Shown here piece by piece: positions 8,521-18,264 of a DNA stretch of 64,000 nt. This stretch comes from Symbiodinium natans (taxonomy: Eukaryota > Sar > Dinophyceae > Suessiales > Symbiodiniaceae), in assembly GCA_905221605.1 (NCBI GenBank), contig CAJNDS010000210.1, forward strand, positions 1-64,000, written 5' to 3'. A program made the position numbers and the translations under genes. The notes under the pieces were generated by a model. It did no database searches. It was not told the origin of the DNA and saw only the letters and a list, made by a program, of their open reading frames with translations. Position 1 is the first letter of the stretch, and the number at the start of each line of letters is the position of its first letter.

Positions 8521-8528
8521 TATTTAAA
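8521..8528 (+). promoter_or_regulatory. Possible promoter box in element B LTR
   Basis: TATTTAAA preceded by CCAAT seven bases upstream, and about 90 bases upstream of the spliced-leader-like motif; conserved at 18052-18059. Position fits an LTR promoter, but dinoflagellate core promoters are poorly defined, so this is weak. Confidence 0.3.
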
Positions 8529-8614
8529 GTGAGTGTGCAGTGTGTAGAAACTTCGTTCTGAAGCTGAGTTTAAGCTCACAAGAGAGAATTCGTTTAGTTT
8601 GTGCACTTCGTGAC

Positions 8615-8633
8615 TTTTGGCTCAAGGCTCAAG
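8615..8633 (+). promoter_or_regulatory. Double spliced-leader-like motif in element B 5' LTR
   Basis: TTTTGGCTCAAG (8615-8626) equals the last 12 bases of the dinoflagellate spliced leader and is followed directly by a second GGCTCAAG (8626-8633). Tandem partial leaders are what repeated rounds of trans-splicing and reverse transcription would leave. Confidence 0.6.
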
Positions 8634-8737
8634 TGGCTCTGACTGTGAAAAAGAGAGAGCTGTCCGCACTTGTGTGAGAGGTCAGGGTTCGTGCTTTCAA
8701 GGGAAAAGGTACCAGAGGGACCTTCGGGTTTTTCACG

Positions 8738-8749
8738 TGGTAGCAGAGC
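8738..8749 (+). other. Primer binding site of element B
   Basis: TGGTAGCAGAGC lies two bases after the LTR end. It differs at one base from the TGGTATCAGAGC site, complementary to initiator methionine tRNA, used by many Ty1/copia elements. Confidence 0.75.
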
Positions 8750-9237
8750 TTGTGCCTTGTGGTACGAGCCCGTGTGTGGTCTTTGGTTGTCTGTCAGGAC
8801 TCTGTGAGTGCCTGGAGGCAAGTTTGGGTTTGGAGCCCAGACTGCCAGTGGACCGGAATCTCTTATACTCGAACCGTGTAAGTGAGTACCGGGAAGCCTA
8901 CCCTGTGAGGAGGCGGATCCGGACTCATCAGGCTTGGAAGCAGTTGGTTCAGCGGCTGTTGAGGCACTTTGGAGCCCGGGCAAGGTGGTTTGTCTGGAAC
9001 TGGATTGGTTGTGACCGATCTTGGAGGAATACGGTGCTTGGTAGAGTAGAACTAAGGTTCTTCAGGAGCCTGGACCATCTGGTGTTGGTGAGAGAGTTTT
9101 CGCCAGAAGACGTTGTGGAGAGACTGCAGGCTGGAGCCTGAGTTCAGGAACTATGTTGTACATCCCCACGACATACCAGTGGAGCTCATGTGAGGAGTCC
9201 AAGAGGTGGACGAGAGCGTGGAAGCTCTGTGCCCATC
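8750..9237 (+). other. Element B leader, no convincing gene
   Basis: About 490 bases between primer binding site and Gag ATG. An open stretch with no ATG start crosses it (8617-9141), but its Arg/Leu/Val-rich product resembles no Gag and begins inside the LTR, so I treat it as untranslated leader. Confidence 0.5.
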
Positions 9238-12200
9238 ATGGATGCTGAGACAAGGCGAAGGGTAGACCCTTTTCCGGGTTTGGGAAATCCCAACCCACTG
9301 TGGGTGCAAGGTTTGGCACAAGGAAGCCAACCTGTGTATGGCCCAGTGCCCAGAGGTCGAACTCCCGCCAGAAGCCCTCATGGGGTAGCTACTGGAGCAC
9401 CCCAACAGACAATGGGAGGCCCTTCGTTTCCCCCTGGTTTGCCTCAGCAAGCGGTAGGAAGTCCTTCGTTACCACCAGGACTATCCACTGGACCTCCTCA
9501 ACCTGTGGTGACACCATCACAAACATCACCCGACGTGCAAGGGTTGACGAGACAAGTGCGAGAATTGGAAAGCATGATGCAGCAACTGGTTGTGCAGCAA
9601 CAGCAGTTTATGCAAACGATGACTTCGTCCATGGTGCAGCAACAGCAGCAGCATCAGCAGTGGATGATACAGCAGCATCAGCAACAGCAGCCACAGCAAC
9701 AGCAACAGGTGAATCCCCCCTTACCTCAGGATGGTGTTCCTGAGAACATGCCCAGTTCTTCTTCGGGATGTCAAGGTGCATCGCCAGTGGGTACTCCTGC
9801 GAAGGGGACCCAGCTTTTTCGGATGGCGAGCCCAAGTCCCCCACTGAGACCTCCACCTCTGGAGCAAGAAAGGGAAAGGGATGTGTTTGCTCGATCGGAC
9901 AAATGGTTGCCCAGTTTGCCGACCATTGACTTTTCGTCTTGGAAGGATCGCATCTCTGAAGCTCTTGGATTCTTGACCTGGATGGAGAAGCTGACCAGTT
10001 GGGTTGGTTTGGGTTCAGAAGTGTTTCCCAATGAGCTCATGCATGCGGTGAAGACTCAAGAAGAGTCTCGGCTGAAACAGGATCGACTTACTGTGGAGCA
10101 ACAGAAGAGGTCGACGAGGCTGATGCACATCCTGCGACAGACTTTTGCAAATCATGAGAAGAGTTCTCTGATTTTGCAGACATATGTTGAAAGTGAGAGC
10201 ACTTATCAACAATCTGGTTTTGTGGCTTTGAGATTGCTGGCGAAGGAGTTTTGCCTGAAGTCGCGAGCTGAATGCCTGTTCTTTCGGTCGCAGCTGGTGA
10301 ATCAAACCGTGAAAGCACCCAGTATTCCGGAGATCATTCGAAAGATTGAGCATGAGTTGAACAAGTACACCAAGCTGCTCAATAGTCTTGATCCCGATGT
10401 GCATGCTGGTGGTTTGCAGATCCAAGAAGCGGATTCGGTTATGGTTTTGCTGCGCAGTTTGCCAGATCGGTGTAGAAGCCATTGCTTGTTGCATGGCGAT
10501 AGTGAATCGTTTGAAGATCTGAAAAGAGTTGCTCTGAAGTTTGAGGTGCAACAAAGGGTGTGGTCAGAAGCCCCTGGCACGAAGCTTCAACCTTTTCGAG
10601 ATCCCAATGAGGGAAAGGGCAACGAAGGAAAACCAAAAGGCAAAGGAAAGGAACAGAAAGGCAAGCGCGAATCAAGCAAAGGTGCTGGCAAACGAGCTTC
10701 AAGCCAGAACAAGAAGGATGTGGAGTGCTATGTGTGTGGTGGAAAGGGACATTATGCCCGCGATTGCTGGTATAAGGAGGGAGATTCAGGCAAGAAGCCC
10801 AATTCCCCCAATGCTAAGGCGAAAGCCAAGGCAAAAGGAGATCCCAAGAAGAAGCCCGAAAAGGGAAAGCCCAAAGGAAAAGGCAAAGGAAAGGGGAAGA
10901 CAGTTGCTGAAGTCTCCCAAGAGGGTGAGTCGAGTGACTACCAGCTAACTGGAGGTGAATGGAATGAACCTGAGTCAGAGGCCCGAGTGGAATCTGTGTT
11001 GCAACCTCTGGAAGGATTGCTCGATGAAGTGAGAAAAGAGTGGATTCCCCGGAGTACTGATGAGATAGATTGGTCATGGGAAGTTGAGACGAGAGTCCGG
11101 ATTGCCGAGTTGGAGCATCGGATCTCTACCGATTTATCTCAGATGTTGCCATCTAAGTCAGTTCGGTCTTTGATGAAACCTCCGATGAATCAAGTCAAAA
11201 GCATGGAAAAGGATGATGCAAGCAAATGGTGGTTGATTGACTCAGGAGCATCGGTGACTGTGATTGCGAAAAGATACTTGGATGAGTTCCAGATCTTGGA
11301 TCGGAAGGCGTTGGGACCTAATGAGAGGTACTCAGCAGCCAACGATACCCCGGTGAATGTCTTCGAGCGAGTTCGCATCCGAGCCTTGCTGCCTATGTAT
11401 GAAGGAAAGCAGTATCTTGGTTTGACATCGGTGTGTGTGACTGGAGTTGTAGCAGATGTGGCTCACAACATCTTGAGCACCGAGCAGATGGTGAATACTG
11501 GTTGGGAAGTGAAGTTCACTCGAAGAGAGATTTCGCTGCGACACGAGAAGAAAGGAGTCATGGGATATGGAGTATCCTGGGCTGGATGTCCTTGGATCTA
11601 CCTGCAAGGTGATGCTGGAAAGCGAAAGAAAGTAACCTTTGGAAGAACTGAGGTTCGACCCATGGATGTGGATGATGGCCAACGACCGATGGAGGTTGAT
11701 CAGATGCAGTCAGTGCAGTCAATGACCAAGAAAAAGCAAGAAGAAATGGAGCTGCATCGGATGCGAGGCCACATTCCTTTTTCGTCCGAATGTCCTCATT
11801 GTCGGATGACAAGAGGAACAACCCAGCATCGTCGGACCAAGGATGCTCAAGACCGACCCGTGGCGTTGCAAGCAGATTTCTGCTTCATCAACCTGGTAAC
11901 TGGTACTTTTGCGAAAGACCAGCCGACGGCTCCCAACATGAAAGTACTGGTCATGACTGAAATGTCAACCAGAATGATTGGATGTCTGTTGGTAGGGACC
12001 AATGCTGACAATACCTCCAGCTGGATTCGTTATTGGATGAATGCTTTCGGACTGGACATTGCAGGGTCTGCTGTACTGTTGAGGACAGACAGCGAGACAG
12101 CGGTGAGCGCCCTCATCAAGAGAGCCAATCTGGGGATTAGGATTGTGACCCAAAGAGCACCTCCGCAGGGACATGAAGCGGTTGGTGGTGTGGAAAGGGC

Positions 12201-15200
12201 AGTGAGAACACTCAAGGAGTTGTTCAGCACGGTGAGGTTGGATCTACGAGCGCAGGGCTTTGACTTGAAAAGAAGTCCTCGAGCGTTTGAGTTTGGTCTG
12301 ATTTACTGTGCTGCAATGCACAATCACCATGCAGCTGCCTTTGATGGGAAGAAATCACCCCAGGAGTTGGTACTACAGAGATCCCTCCATGAGTGTGGAT
12401 CGTCGTTGATAGGTGCTACAGTTCTGGCTGAGCTACCGGATTCGATGAAAACCACGGCGCTCTCCCGGTTTGTGGAAGCAGCCTATGTGTACCCTGAAGT
12501 TGGTGGCTTGACTCATGTTGTGAGTGCCATGGTGGATGGTTGTCCAAAACACTTTCGAGCAAAGTCCATCAAGCACATCGTTCCGTTGAAGATTGGGTTG
12601 GAGCATTGTCAACATTTGCTCAAGGAGCATGATCCATCGGATACATTGGCTCCCCCGATTCTGAAGGAGAAAGAGGATGGTGTGCCCGATCGGATTGAAG
12701 GTGAAGCGGACAAGGCCTTTGAGGGCCGAGTGTCTGAGGGACCGACCACCGACATGAGCAAAGTTGGACCTCCAGCTGCATGGGTGAAGGAACATGGTGG
12801 CACAGCGAACTGTCCTGCGTGTGGTCCAAAAAGAGGAAAAGCCAACCACAATGCTGAATGCCGAAAACGGTATGATGATTGGTTGAAAGCTCAACGACAA
12901 CGGTTGGAATCGAAAGAACCAACAGAGGAAACTCCAAAAATGGACCAGAGAAGCTCAAAGGATGCGGGGGTGATGGAGTCTGGAAGTGAGCCTTCACTCC
13001 TGAAACGCCCGAAGATCACCTATGAGAGTCGACCAGATCCCAAGTTGGAGGAGAAGCAAAGCGTCCCAACACCTGCGACAGAAGTTGTGGATGTTGACAT
13101 GGAGGATTTTGAGGATCCAAGTTTGCCTTACCAAGGGATTCCAGATGAGGCAATGGAACCTGGATACTTCGAAGGAGAAACTCCCGCTGAGGATGAAGCG
13201 ATCCCAATGGAGGAAGAAAAACCTCAAATGGATGTGGATTCAGTTCCAAATGAGTCCAGTCGAGTTCCCCGGCGTTTAGAGAGTTTAACTTCAGATGTGA
13301 ACTCAGTTCCAGATGAGTCCAATCGAGTTCCCCGGCTGATCAATCGTATTTATTTAGACCCAAGACTCGATGTGCCTCAAGGTCCTATTAAAATGGTAAG
13401 CAGTGACGAGAGTCCGAAGTTGGTACATGTGACCAATTCGATTCTGCTCAACAAGAATAGCACTTTCCCGGAGTCCATGAAGGTGTGTGGATCCCAAGTT
13501 TGGCTGGCAAGACCCACGAGTGTTCTGTCTGAGATAGATGGATGTCCATTAGATGTGGATAAAACAGTGGAAGGCCGGCGAACTGAGCTGCAGAGTATGA
13601 CTGCTCACAAAGCAGGGAGAGTGGTTGGAGCAGACGAGGCTCAGAAGTTTGCTCGTCAGCATGGGATAAAGATCATCCCAACCCGATGGGTCATAGGCCC
13701 AAAGGTGGTGAATGGCAAGGAAGCTGTGAGAGCTCGGTGTGTGGTGCAAGACATCGCAAAGGGGAGCACAGCATCATCTTTAGGACTGAGTGCTACGACT
13801 CCTTCTTTAGAAGCGTTACGGACGCTTTTGGCCATTGCTTCGGTAGATGCTATGGATATCGCAACTTTGGATGTTAGCACTGCATTCTTGCATTCCCCCC
13901 TTCCGAAAGGATCGAAGGCGATTATCCAATTGCCCAAGGATGTTTCCGCCTGCAAGGACTATTATGTCCCGGTGTTTATGATTCTGGATCAAGCCATGAA
14001 TGGTTTGAGAGTTGCCGCCAAAGCTTGGAACTTGAAGCTGGCGACAGTTGTGAAGAAAGTTGGGTTGAAGCAATGCCCAACGGAACCTTCCGTCTTCGAG
14101 GGCACTGTGAGAGGGAAAAGATTCCTCATGTTGTGCTATGTGGACGATTTGATTCTGTGTGGCACTAGAGATGCCATTCGGTTGGTGACCGACACCCTGA
14201 ACGGAGAGTTGAAGATCAAGGAAACGGGTCGAATCACTTCCACTGGTGGAAAGATCACCTTTTTGGGGCGAGAGATTGAGAGACAAGGGAGTCATCTCAG
14301 GATGCGAGTGCCCCCGGCATACTTAGATGCCCTGTTCGAGACAGAGTTCTGTAAGGACCTGAAGGTGGTTACTGCTCCTCCGGATATCGTGAAAACGGTC
14401 GAGAAGGGCAGAGCAAGTGGTTCGGATCCTGAGTTGAGTGACACTGCAGCTGCGAGGTACAGAGCAGTACTTGGCCGGATTGCATGGTGGGGTCAGTCGA
14501 GACCTGACCTGAGTAGGTGGATGTCCATTCTTTCGCAAGGACAGTCCAAGCCAACAGCATGCTTTGAGCAAGCATTGCGACAAGTGATTAGGTTCCTAAA
14601 GGGACAATACCATGCATGGCAGTACTTTGGCCCTGATGGGAATGTACCGGACAGTGGGCCGGCGCAGCTGGAAGTGTATGCGGATGCCAGTTGGGCACCC
14701 CAAGCGTCGTTAGGACGAAGATCTGTGTCGGGCATAGCCATCTTTTATAGAGGATGCCTGATCAAGGGAATCTCTCGAGTTCAAGGGTGTGTGTCGCTGA
14801 GTTCTTGTGAAGCCGAGTTGAGAGCCATCTTGACTGCGGTACAGGAGAGTGAGGGACTTGCGACTTTGATCGGTCAGTTGGCCGAGTCAGATGTCACGAT
14901 CCGATTGCACACTGACAGTTCCTCAGCGAGAGCGGTTTTGCTAAACCGTGGGTTGAGTAGGCGAGTTCGCCACTTAGACATCGCTGTCTGCTATCTTCAG
15001 GAGCGGATACAGGAAGCTCAGACCTTGAAGGTCATTTGGTGCCCGACAGCGGGAATGATCGCTGACGTTCTTACAAAGTGCTTGAGTCAAGTGACATTCT
15101 GTCAGCACCAGCAAGCTATGGGTATATACCCTGGTGAAGATGTGCAGCAGGTGTGGAGGATCTGTGGAATCCGACCAAGGGTTGGAGTTCAGGCATGCCA

Positions 15201-15735
15201 GTTTGCCGAGGCAACTGGATGCAGTGTGGAGCAAGTTGGATCGTTGAAAAGTGTGAAAAAGTGTGGCGAAGTTTTTGAAAATTTCCAACTTAGAAGTCCC
15301 GAAACCCTTCGTGAAGACTCTTCCCCTGAGGTTCAAGAAATGGATTTATGGTCCAACCGCAAAAGCTTTGGTTCAAGCACCACGGAAGCTAGCCCTAGCC
15401 TGGAGCCTGTACCTTTGGTGAAGGACAGGAAAATGGCAGCTGAAGACAGCAGGAAGGGTGAGCAGGGTGCTGAGATGAAAAGCCCCTTTTGGTGTAAGGT
15501 TTGCAAATGGTTGTTCAGATCCGAGCATGCTGCCGGGTTGAGCTGGGATGAAAGTGGCAAGCCCAAGTGCGAAAAGTGCAAACAGACTGTGACAGTCTCT
15601 GGCACGGATGCAAGCCATGCATTCCATCTCCGAGAGGCAGAGAAGGAGCGCCGAGCTGCTGGAAAAGGGGTGATAAAGGTGAAAGCCGAGGCTCAGGCCA
15701 AGCTGCACCGAAACCCAAGGCCATGCCGAAGGTGA
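9238..15735 (+). CDS. Element B Gag-Pol polyprotein (copia order)
   Basis: 2165 codons from ATG 9238 (MDAETRRRV); the frame is also open to a GTG at 9190. In order: a Pro/Gly and Gln-rich N-terminus with CAG runs (nt 9574-9709); a helical Gag capsid-like region (about residues 230-455); a basic Lys/Gly stretch; a zinc knuckle CX2CX4HX4C (497-510); a protease motif DSGAS (668); an integrase His/Cys finger (HRMRGH...CPHC); catalytic D880, D951 and E986 (34 residues between the last two); an acidic linker; reverse transcriptase with LDVSTAFLH and YVDD (1634-1637); RNase H with YADAS (D1816), SSCEAEL, HTDSS and MIADVLTK. The C-terminus adds two CX2C pairs (2086/2089 and 2111/2114), a zinc-ribbon-like tail. 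All catalytic motifs are present, so the protein could be active. The end overlaps the next ORF. Confidence 0.9.
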   Translation: MDAETRRRVDPFPGLGNPNPLWVQGLAQGSQPVYGPVPRGRTPARSPHGVATGAPQQTMGGPSFPPGLPQQAVGSPSLPPGLSTGPPQPVVTPSQTSPDVQGLTRQVRELESMMQQLVVQQQQFMQTMTSSMVQQQQQHQQWMIQQHQQQQPQQQQQVNPPLPQDGVPENMPSSSSGCQGASPVGTPAKGTQLFRMASPSPPLRPPPLEQERERDVFARSDKWLPSLPTIDFSSWKDRISEALGFLTWMEKLTSWVGLGSEVFPNELMHAVKTQEESRLKQDRLTVEQQKRSTRLMHILRQTFANHEKSSLILQTYVESESTYQQSGFVALRLLAKEFCLKSRAECLFFRSQLVNQTVKAPSIPEIIRKIEHELNKYTKLLNSLDPDVHAGGLQIQEADSVMVLLRSLPDRCRSHCLLHGDSESFEDLKRVALKFEVQQRVWSEAPGTKLQPFRDPNEGKGNEGKPKGKGKEQKGKRESSKGAGKRASSQNKKDVECYVCGGKGHYARDCWYKEGDSGKKPNSPNAKAKAKAKGDPKKKPEKGKPKGKGKGKGKTVAEVSQEGESSDYQLTGGEWNEPESEARVESVLQPLEGLLDEVRKEWIPRSTDEIDWSWEVETRVRIAELEHRISTDLSQMLPSKSVRSLMKPPMNQVKSMEKDDASKWWLIDSGASVTVIAKRYLDEFQILDRKALGPNERYSAANDTPVNVFERVRIRALLPMYEGKQYLGLTSVCVTGVVADVAHNILSTEQMVNTGWEVKFTRREISLRHEKKGVMGYGVSWAGCPWIYLQGDAGKRKKVTFGRTEVRPMDVDDGQRPMEVDQMQSVQSMTKKKQEEMELHRMRGHIPFSSECPHCRMTRGTTQHRRTKDAQDRPVALQADFCFINLVTGTFAKDQPTAPNMKVLVMTEMSTRMIGCLLVGTNADNTSSWIRYWMNAFGLDIAGSAVLLRTDSETAVSALIKRANLGIRIVTQRAPPQGHEAVGGVERAVRTLKELFSTVRLDLRAQGFDLKRSPRAFEFGLIYCAAMHNHHAAAFDGKKSPQELVLQRSLHECGSSLIGATVLAELPDSMKTTALSRFVEAAYVYPEVGGLTHVVSAMVDGCPKHFRAKSIKHIVPLKIGLEHCQHLLKEHDPSDTLAPPILKEKEDGVPDRIEGEADKAFEGRVSEGPTTDMSKVGPPAAWVKEHGGTANCPACGPKRGKANHNAECRKRYDDWLKAQRQRLESKEPTEETPKMDQRSSKDAGVMESGSEPSLLKRPKITYESRPDPKLEEKQSVPTPATEVVDVDMEDFEDPSLPYQGIPDEAMEPGYFEGETPAEDEAIPMEEEKPQMDVDSVPNESSRVPRRLESLTSDVNSVPDESNRVPRLINRIYLDPRLDVPQGPIKMVSSDESPKLVHVTNSILLNKNSTFPESMKVCGSQVWLARPTSVLSEIDGCPLDVDKTVEGRRTELQSMTAHKAGRVVGADEAQKFARQHGIKIIPTRWVIGPKVVNGKEAVRARCVVQDIAKGSTASSLGLSATTPSLEALRTLLAIASVDAMDIATLDVSTAFLHSPLPKGSKAIIQLPKDVSACKDYYVPVFMILDQAMNGLRVAAKAWNLKLATVVKKVGLKQCPTEPSVFEGTVRGKRFLMLCYVDDLILCGTRDAIRLVTDTLNGELKIKETGRITSTGGKITFLGREIERQGSHLRMRVPPAYLDALFETEFCKDLKVVTAPPDIVKTVEKGRASGSDPELSDTAAARYRAVLGRIAWWGQSRPDLSRWMSILSQGQSKPTACFEQALRQVIRFLKGQYHAWQYFGPDGNVPDSGPAQLEVYADASWAPQASLGRRSVSGIAIFYRGCLIKGISRVQGCVSLSSCEAELRAILTAVQESEGLATLIGQLAESDVTIRLHTDSSSARAVLLNRGLSRRVRHLDIAVCYLQERIQEAQTLKVIWCPTAGMIADVLTKCLSQVTFCQHQQAMGIYPGEDVQQVWRICGIRPRVGVQACQFAEATGCSVEQVGSLKSVKKCGEVFENFQLRSPETLREDSSPEVQEMDLWSNRKSFGSSTTEASPSLEPVPLVKDRKMAAEDSRKGEQGAEMKSPFWCKVCKWLFRSEHAAGLSWDESGKPKCEKCKQTVTVSGTDASHAFHLREAEKERRAAGKGVIKVKAEAQAKLHRNPRPCRR

Positions 15736-17147
15736 TTGAACGGATGGTCGACGTGTTTCCGGAGCTGGCGGATCCAGAGCCGCCGAAGTGGTTCGGTGAT
15801 GTGTCATGGAGTATCTGCCGGCGCGGAACTCCAGTGGATGAGCTAGAGCTCAAGGACGTGGTAGGCACGCTATCCGACAAGGATATGTTGCGCTATCAAA
15901 GCTCATACGAGAAGCTGGTGAAGCCCATCCAGGAGGTGTGTGAGCTACAGGAGAAACCCACGAAGATCTTCGGAATCTTGGATGTCCGTGGACAGATTGG
16001 TGGCAAGGCCATCATCTGGGAGATGGCAGTGAATGAAGGAGGACTGTACATGGAAGTACCGCCGGGAACGTGTGGCCTGGCGATGTTGAGCTTCGTGAGG
16101 TACTTGAAGAGAAAAGGGATAGTCCCTGTTTTGCTTCTGGGTGAGCACCAGGACCTCGGAGTCTTGCGGATGGTGGATCTGTTGTGCATGCTACCCATTT
16201 TGGGAGCAGAGAGGGTCATGGAGGATGAAGCTGAGAGCTCGTATTATCTCCCATGGGTGTTGCGCTGGAAGAGAAGTGCAAAGGAAGGATCCTTGGTGTT
16301 TAAGGAACTGGTGGAGCGAGTGCGAGTGATTTCGATGTTGTCGTGTGATACACTTCGGATTCACGAGCCGGAGCTGATGGAGAGACCAGTCCCCAAGTGG
16401 TCGTTTGTGGCCTACAGCCACTACAGATCCGTGATGGAGTCTGTTGCAGGATTCTTGGAGGACCTGGAGAAAAAGAAAGAGGAGATCACCGACACGCAGA
16501 GGGCGGCAAGCTGGAAGAAGGTGGTTGCGAGTGAGACTCGAAGCGGTGTTGTGTGGATCTGCAAGTGTAAGTGGCACTTGCCGACCGACTATGTGGTGAG
16601 GTTCAACTTGACGTTGCCTGCCGACATGTGGCAGCAAGCCTTTGGGATCATGGGTGAGAATGTTGGGAAACTCGAGAAGGAGGAAAAGGACCTGAAGCGG
16701 ATCCTCAAGGCTGCAGCGGAACAGCAAGACCGAGAGTTCGAGGAAGCTGAGCGAAAGCGCAAGCGCATCGCCGACCTGTCAGCTGCCGAGGAAGAAGCTG
16801 CTAAGAGAGCAAAGCTGGAAGGCGAAGCGGTTCGCTCGCCTGTGTCAGTTGTACCATCTGAGTTGGATGCAGCAGCTATCGCGCAGATTGCTGAGCGTGT
16901 GAAGGCAAGCTTTAGTGTTGCCGATTTGGAGCTGATGTTGGAAGAGAAGAAGAGAAAGGTTGGAGACCAGCCAACTGAGAGGCCTGCGGAGACGCCAGCT
17001 GAGCCTAGCCGATCTTCGCAGGAGGTGATGATGGAAACGAGGACGGCTGAGTTGGCGGAGATGAAGGAAGCCGCCAAGGAGCGCCGCGCCAAGTTGATGG
17101 AGTCAACTGGAGCTGGCGAGAAGAAGGGCGAAGAGGATGAAGAATGA
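15723..17147 (+). CDS. Element B second ORF, unknown function
   Basis: 474 codons from ATG 15723, overlapping the end of the polyprotein by 13 bases in the -1 frame; the frame is open back to 15552, so either -1 frameshifting or reinitiation could reach it. I saw no canonical slippery heptamer in the overlap. The N-terminal two thirds is a mixed, globular-looking sequence with a hydrophobic core (GGLYMEVPPGTCGLAML, then VPVLLLGEH). A CKC-containing strand (VWICKCKWHL) follows, and the last 140 residues are strongly charged, Glu/Lys/Ala-rich and probably coiled coil. No membrane span and no family recognised. It occupies the place of an envelope or extra gene. Base composition matches the polyprotein, so it is probably long resident in the element. 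Confidence 0.7.
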   Translation: MPKVIERMVDVFPELADPEPPKWFGDVSWSICRRGTPVDELELKDVVGTLSDKDMLRYQSSYEKLVKPIQEVCELQEKPTKIFGILDVRGQIGGKAIIWEMAVNEGGLYMEVPPGTCGLAMLSFVRYLKRKGIVPVLLLGEHQDLGVLRMVDLLCMLPILGAERVMEDEAESSYYLPWVLRWKRSAKEGSLVFKELVERVRVISMLSCDTLRIHEPELMERPVPKWSFVAYSHYRSVMESVAGFLEDLEKKKEEITDTQRAASWKKVVASETRSGVVWICKCKWHLPTDYVVRFNLTLPADMWQQAFGIMGENVGKLEKEEKDLKRILKAAAEQQDREFEEAERKRKRIADLSAAEEEAAKRAKLEGEAVRSPVSVVPSELDAAAIAQIAERVKASFSVADLELMLEEKKRKVGDQPTERPAETPAEPSRSSQEVMMETRTAELAEMKEAAKERRAKLMESTGAGEKKGEEDEE

Positions 17148-17894
17148 ACTGAGATGCTAAGTGATCTCAGTGGTTGGGTGGGTGAGTGAAACCCGCAGCC
17201 ATTTTTTTTGGAAGCCATGGCCGCGTTGCCGCCATGGAGCGCCCGCGATTTTTCTGGTTAGTGTGAGCCCTTGTTTCAGTGCATGAGAAGTTTGCAAAGA
17301 GGAGGCAAAATGATGATGAAACTCAACGAGGGACTCTATAGCCCCTTCTGCAAGGCGTCTGATTGCCACCTCTGAAGACGTTTTTGGCTGATGGTACGCT
17401 GGAAGAAGCGAAACTATGAAGCCAATCTTTTCCTGAAGGATCAGCTAGCCGATGCTAGTTGGTGAGTTTGGTGACCTGGAAGATGCGAGACTGAGGAGGA
17501 GTACCACGACAAGGTCGAGTGCTGAGTGGGAAACATCTGAAGCTTGCATTAATTCGTTTTCACGTGTTTGTCACCACGAACTCTTGGATTCGTTCCAAGA
17601 CAACCCTGCCCCAGTGCAGGTGGATGCAAGTTTAATTCGTTTTTCACGTGTTTGGACAACGAACTCTTGGGTTACCAGTGATGTGGACCCAGGACAACCT
17701 GCCTGATGGTGGGATCTTGCATGAGTTTTAAGTTTGATGTCAGAGATCGACTGGTGTGTTGTTTGTTTCGTTTGGTGGCGAGTACGCACCAAGGGAATGT
17801 GGCCAGGGCATCCCCTTAGTGTTGAAGTGCCGAGCTGGGCTTGGACTTCAGATCTTTGACATGAACCCTCAGCAAAATGCGGGGGGTGGAAGAT
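17148..17894 (+). other. Element B 3' untranslated region with a direct repeat and polypurine tract
   Basis: No gene. Two diverged copies of an 80-90-base segment lie at about 17545-17621 and 17622-17700; both contain a CGTTTT(T)CACGTGTTTG core and CGAACTCTTGG. A G-rich polypurine tract (about 17877-17893) precedes the LTR. Confidence 0.55.
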
Positions 17895-18264
17895 TGTGGC
17901 TGATCATTGATGTTTTTGTCATGTTTTGGATCAGCTTGTATAGGTTTGTTTTGCTTCGGAGTGATTGGGAATCCGTGTGATCCCATCCTCGATGGTTTAT
18001 GCCTCGTTGATTTCCAAGGAAATCATACGAGTGTGTTTTTGCCCAATACGCTATTTAAAGTGAGTGTGCAGTGTGTAGGAACTTCGTTCTGAAGCTGAGT
18101 TTAAGCTCACAAGAGAGAATTCGTTTAGTTTGTGCACTTCGTGACTTTTGGCTCAAGGCTCAAGTGGCTCTGACTGTGAAAAAGAGAGAGCTGTCCGCAC
18201 TTGTGTGAGAGGTCAGGGTTCGTGCTTTCAAGGGAAAAGGTACCAGAGGGACCTTCGGTTTTCA
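17895..18264 (+). repeat. Element B 3' LTR
   Basis: Begins at a TG just after the polypurine tract (17895, or possibly 17901) and ends in CA at 18264. It is complete, unlike the 5' copy, and gives the reference for the interruption after base 22. It repeats the TATA-like box (18052-18059) and the double spliced-leader-like motif. Confidence 0.85.
18146..18164 (+). promoter_or_regulatory. Double spliced-leader-like motif in element B 3' LTR
   Basis: TTTTGGCTCAAG at 18146-18157 followed by overlapping GGCTCAAG at 18157-18164, identical to the 5' LTR copy. Confidence 0.6.

Larger units (their letters stand above)
8429..8735 (+). repeat. Element B 5' LTR (portion right of the insertion)
   Basis: Matches 17958-18264 with only a few changes (a 2-base T-run difference, a G/A change, and a small G/T-run difference near the end). 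It ends with CA at 8734-8735, two bases before the primer binding site. It contains CCAAT- and TATA-like boxes and the double spliced-leader-like motif. Bases 8392-8428 are probably diverged LTR sequence next to the insertion. Confidence 0.85.
1..18264 (+). mobile_element. Element B: Ty1/copia-like LTR retrotransposon, interrupted by element A
   Basis: Outer element. Bases 1-22 match 17902-17923 of the 3' LTR at 21 of 22 positions, so the 5' LTR begins a few bases before the window, is interrupted by element A, and resumes by 8429. The 3' LTR ends in CA at 18264. Inside are a primer binding site (8738-8749), a long copia-order ORF (Gag, protease, integrase, RT, RNase H), a second ORF, and a G-rich polypurine tract (about 17877-17893) before the 3' LTR. 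All coding frames are open, so apart from the insertion it looks young. The target-site duplication cannot be tested because the left edge lies outside the window. Confidence 0.85.

Noticed and set aside
8617-9141. 174-codon ORF in element B leader
   Set aside because: No ATG start, begins inside the LTR, and no Gag-like features; treated as leader.
15552-15735. Programmed -1 slippery site in the Pol/ORF2 overlap
   Set aside because: AAAAGGG and GGAAAAG stretches exist but none fits the XXXYYYZ pattern in the Pol frame.
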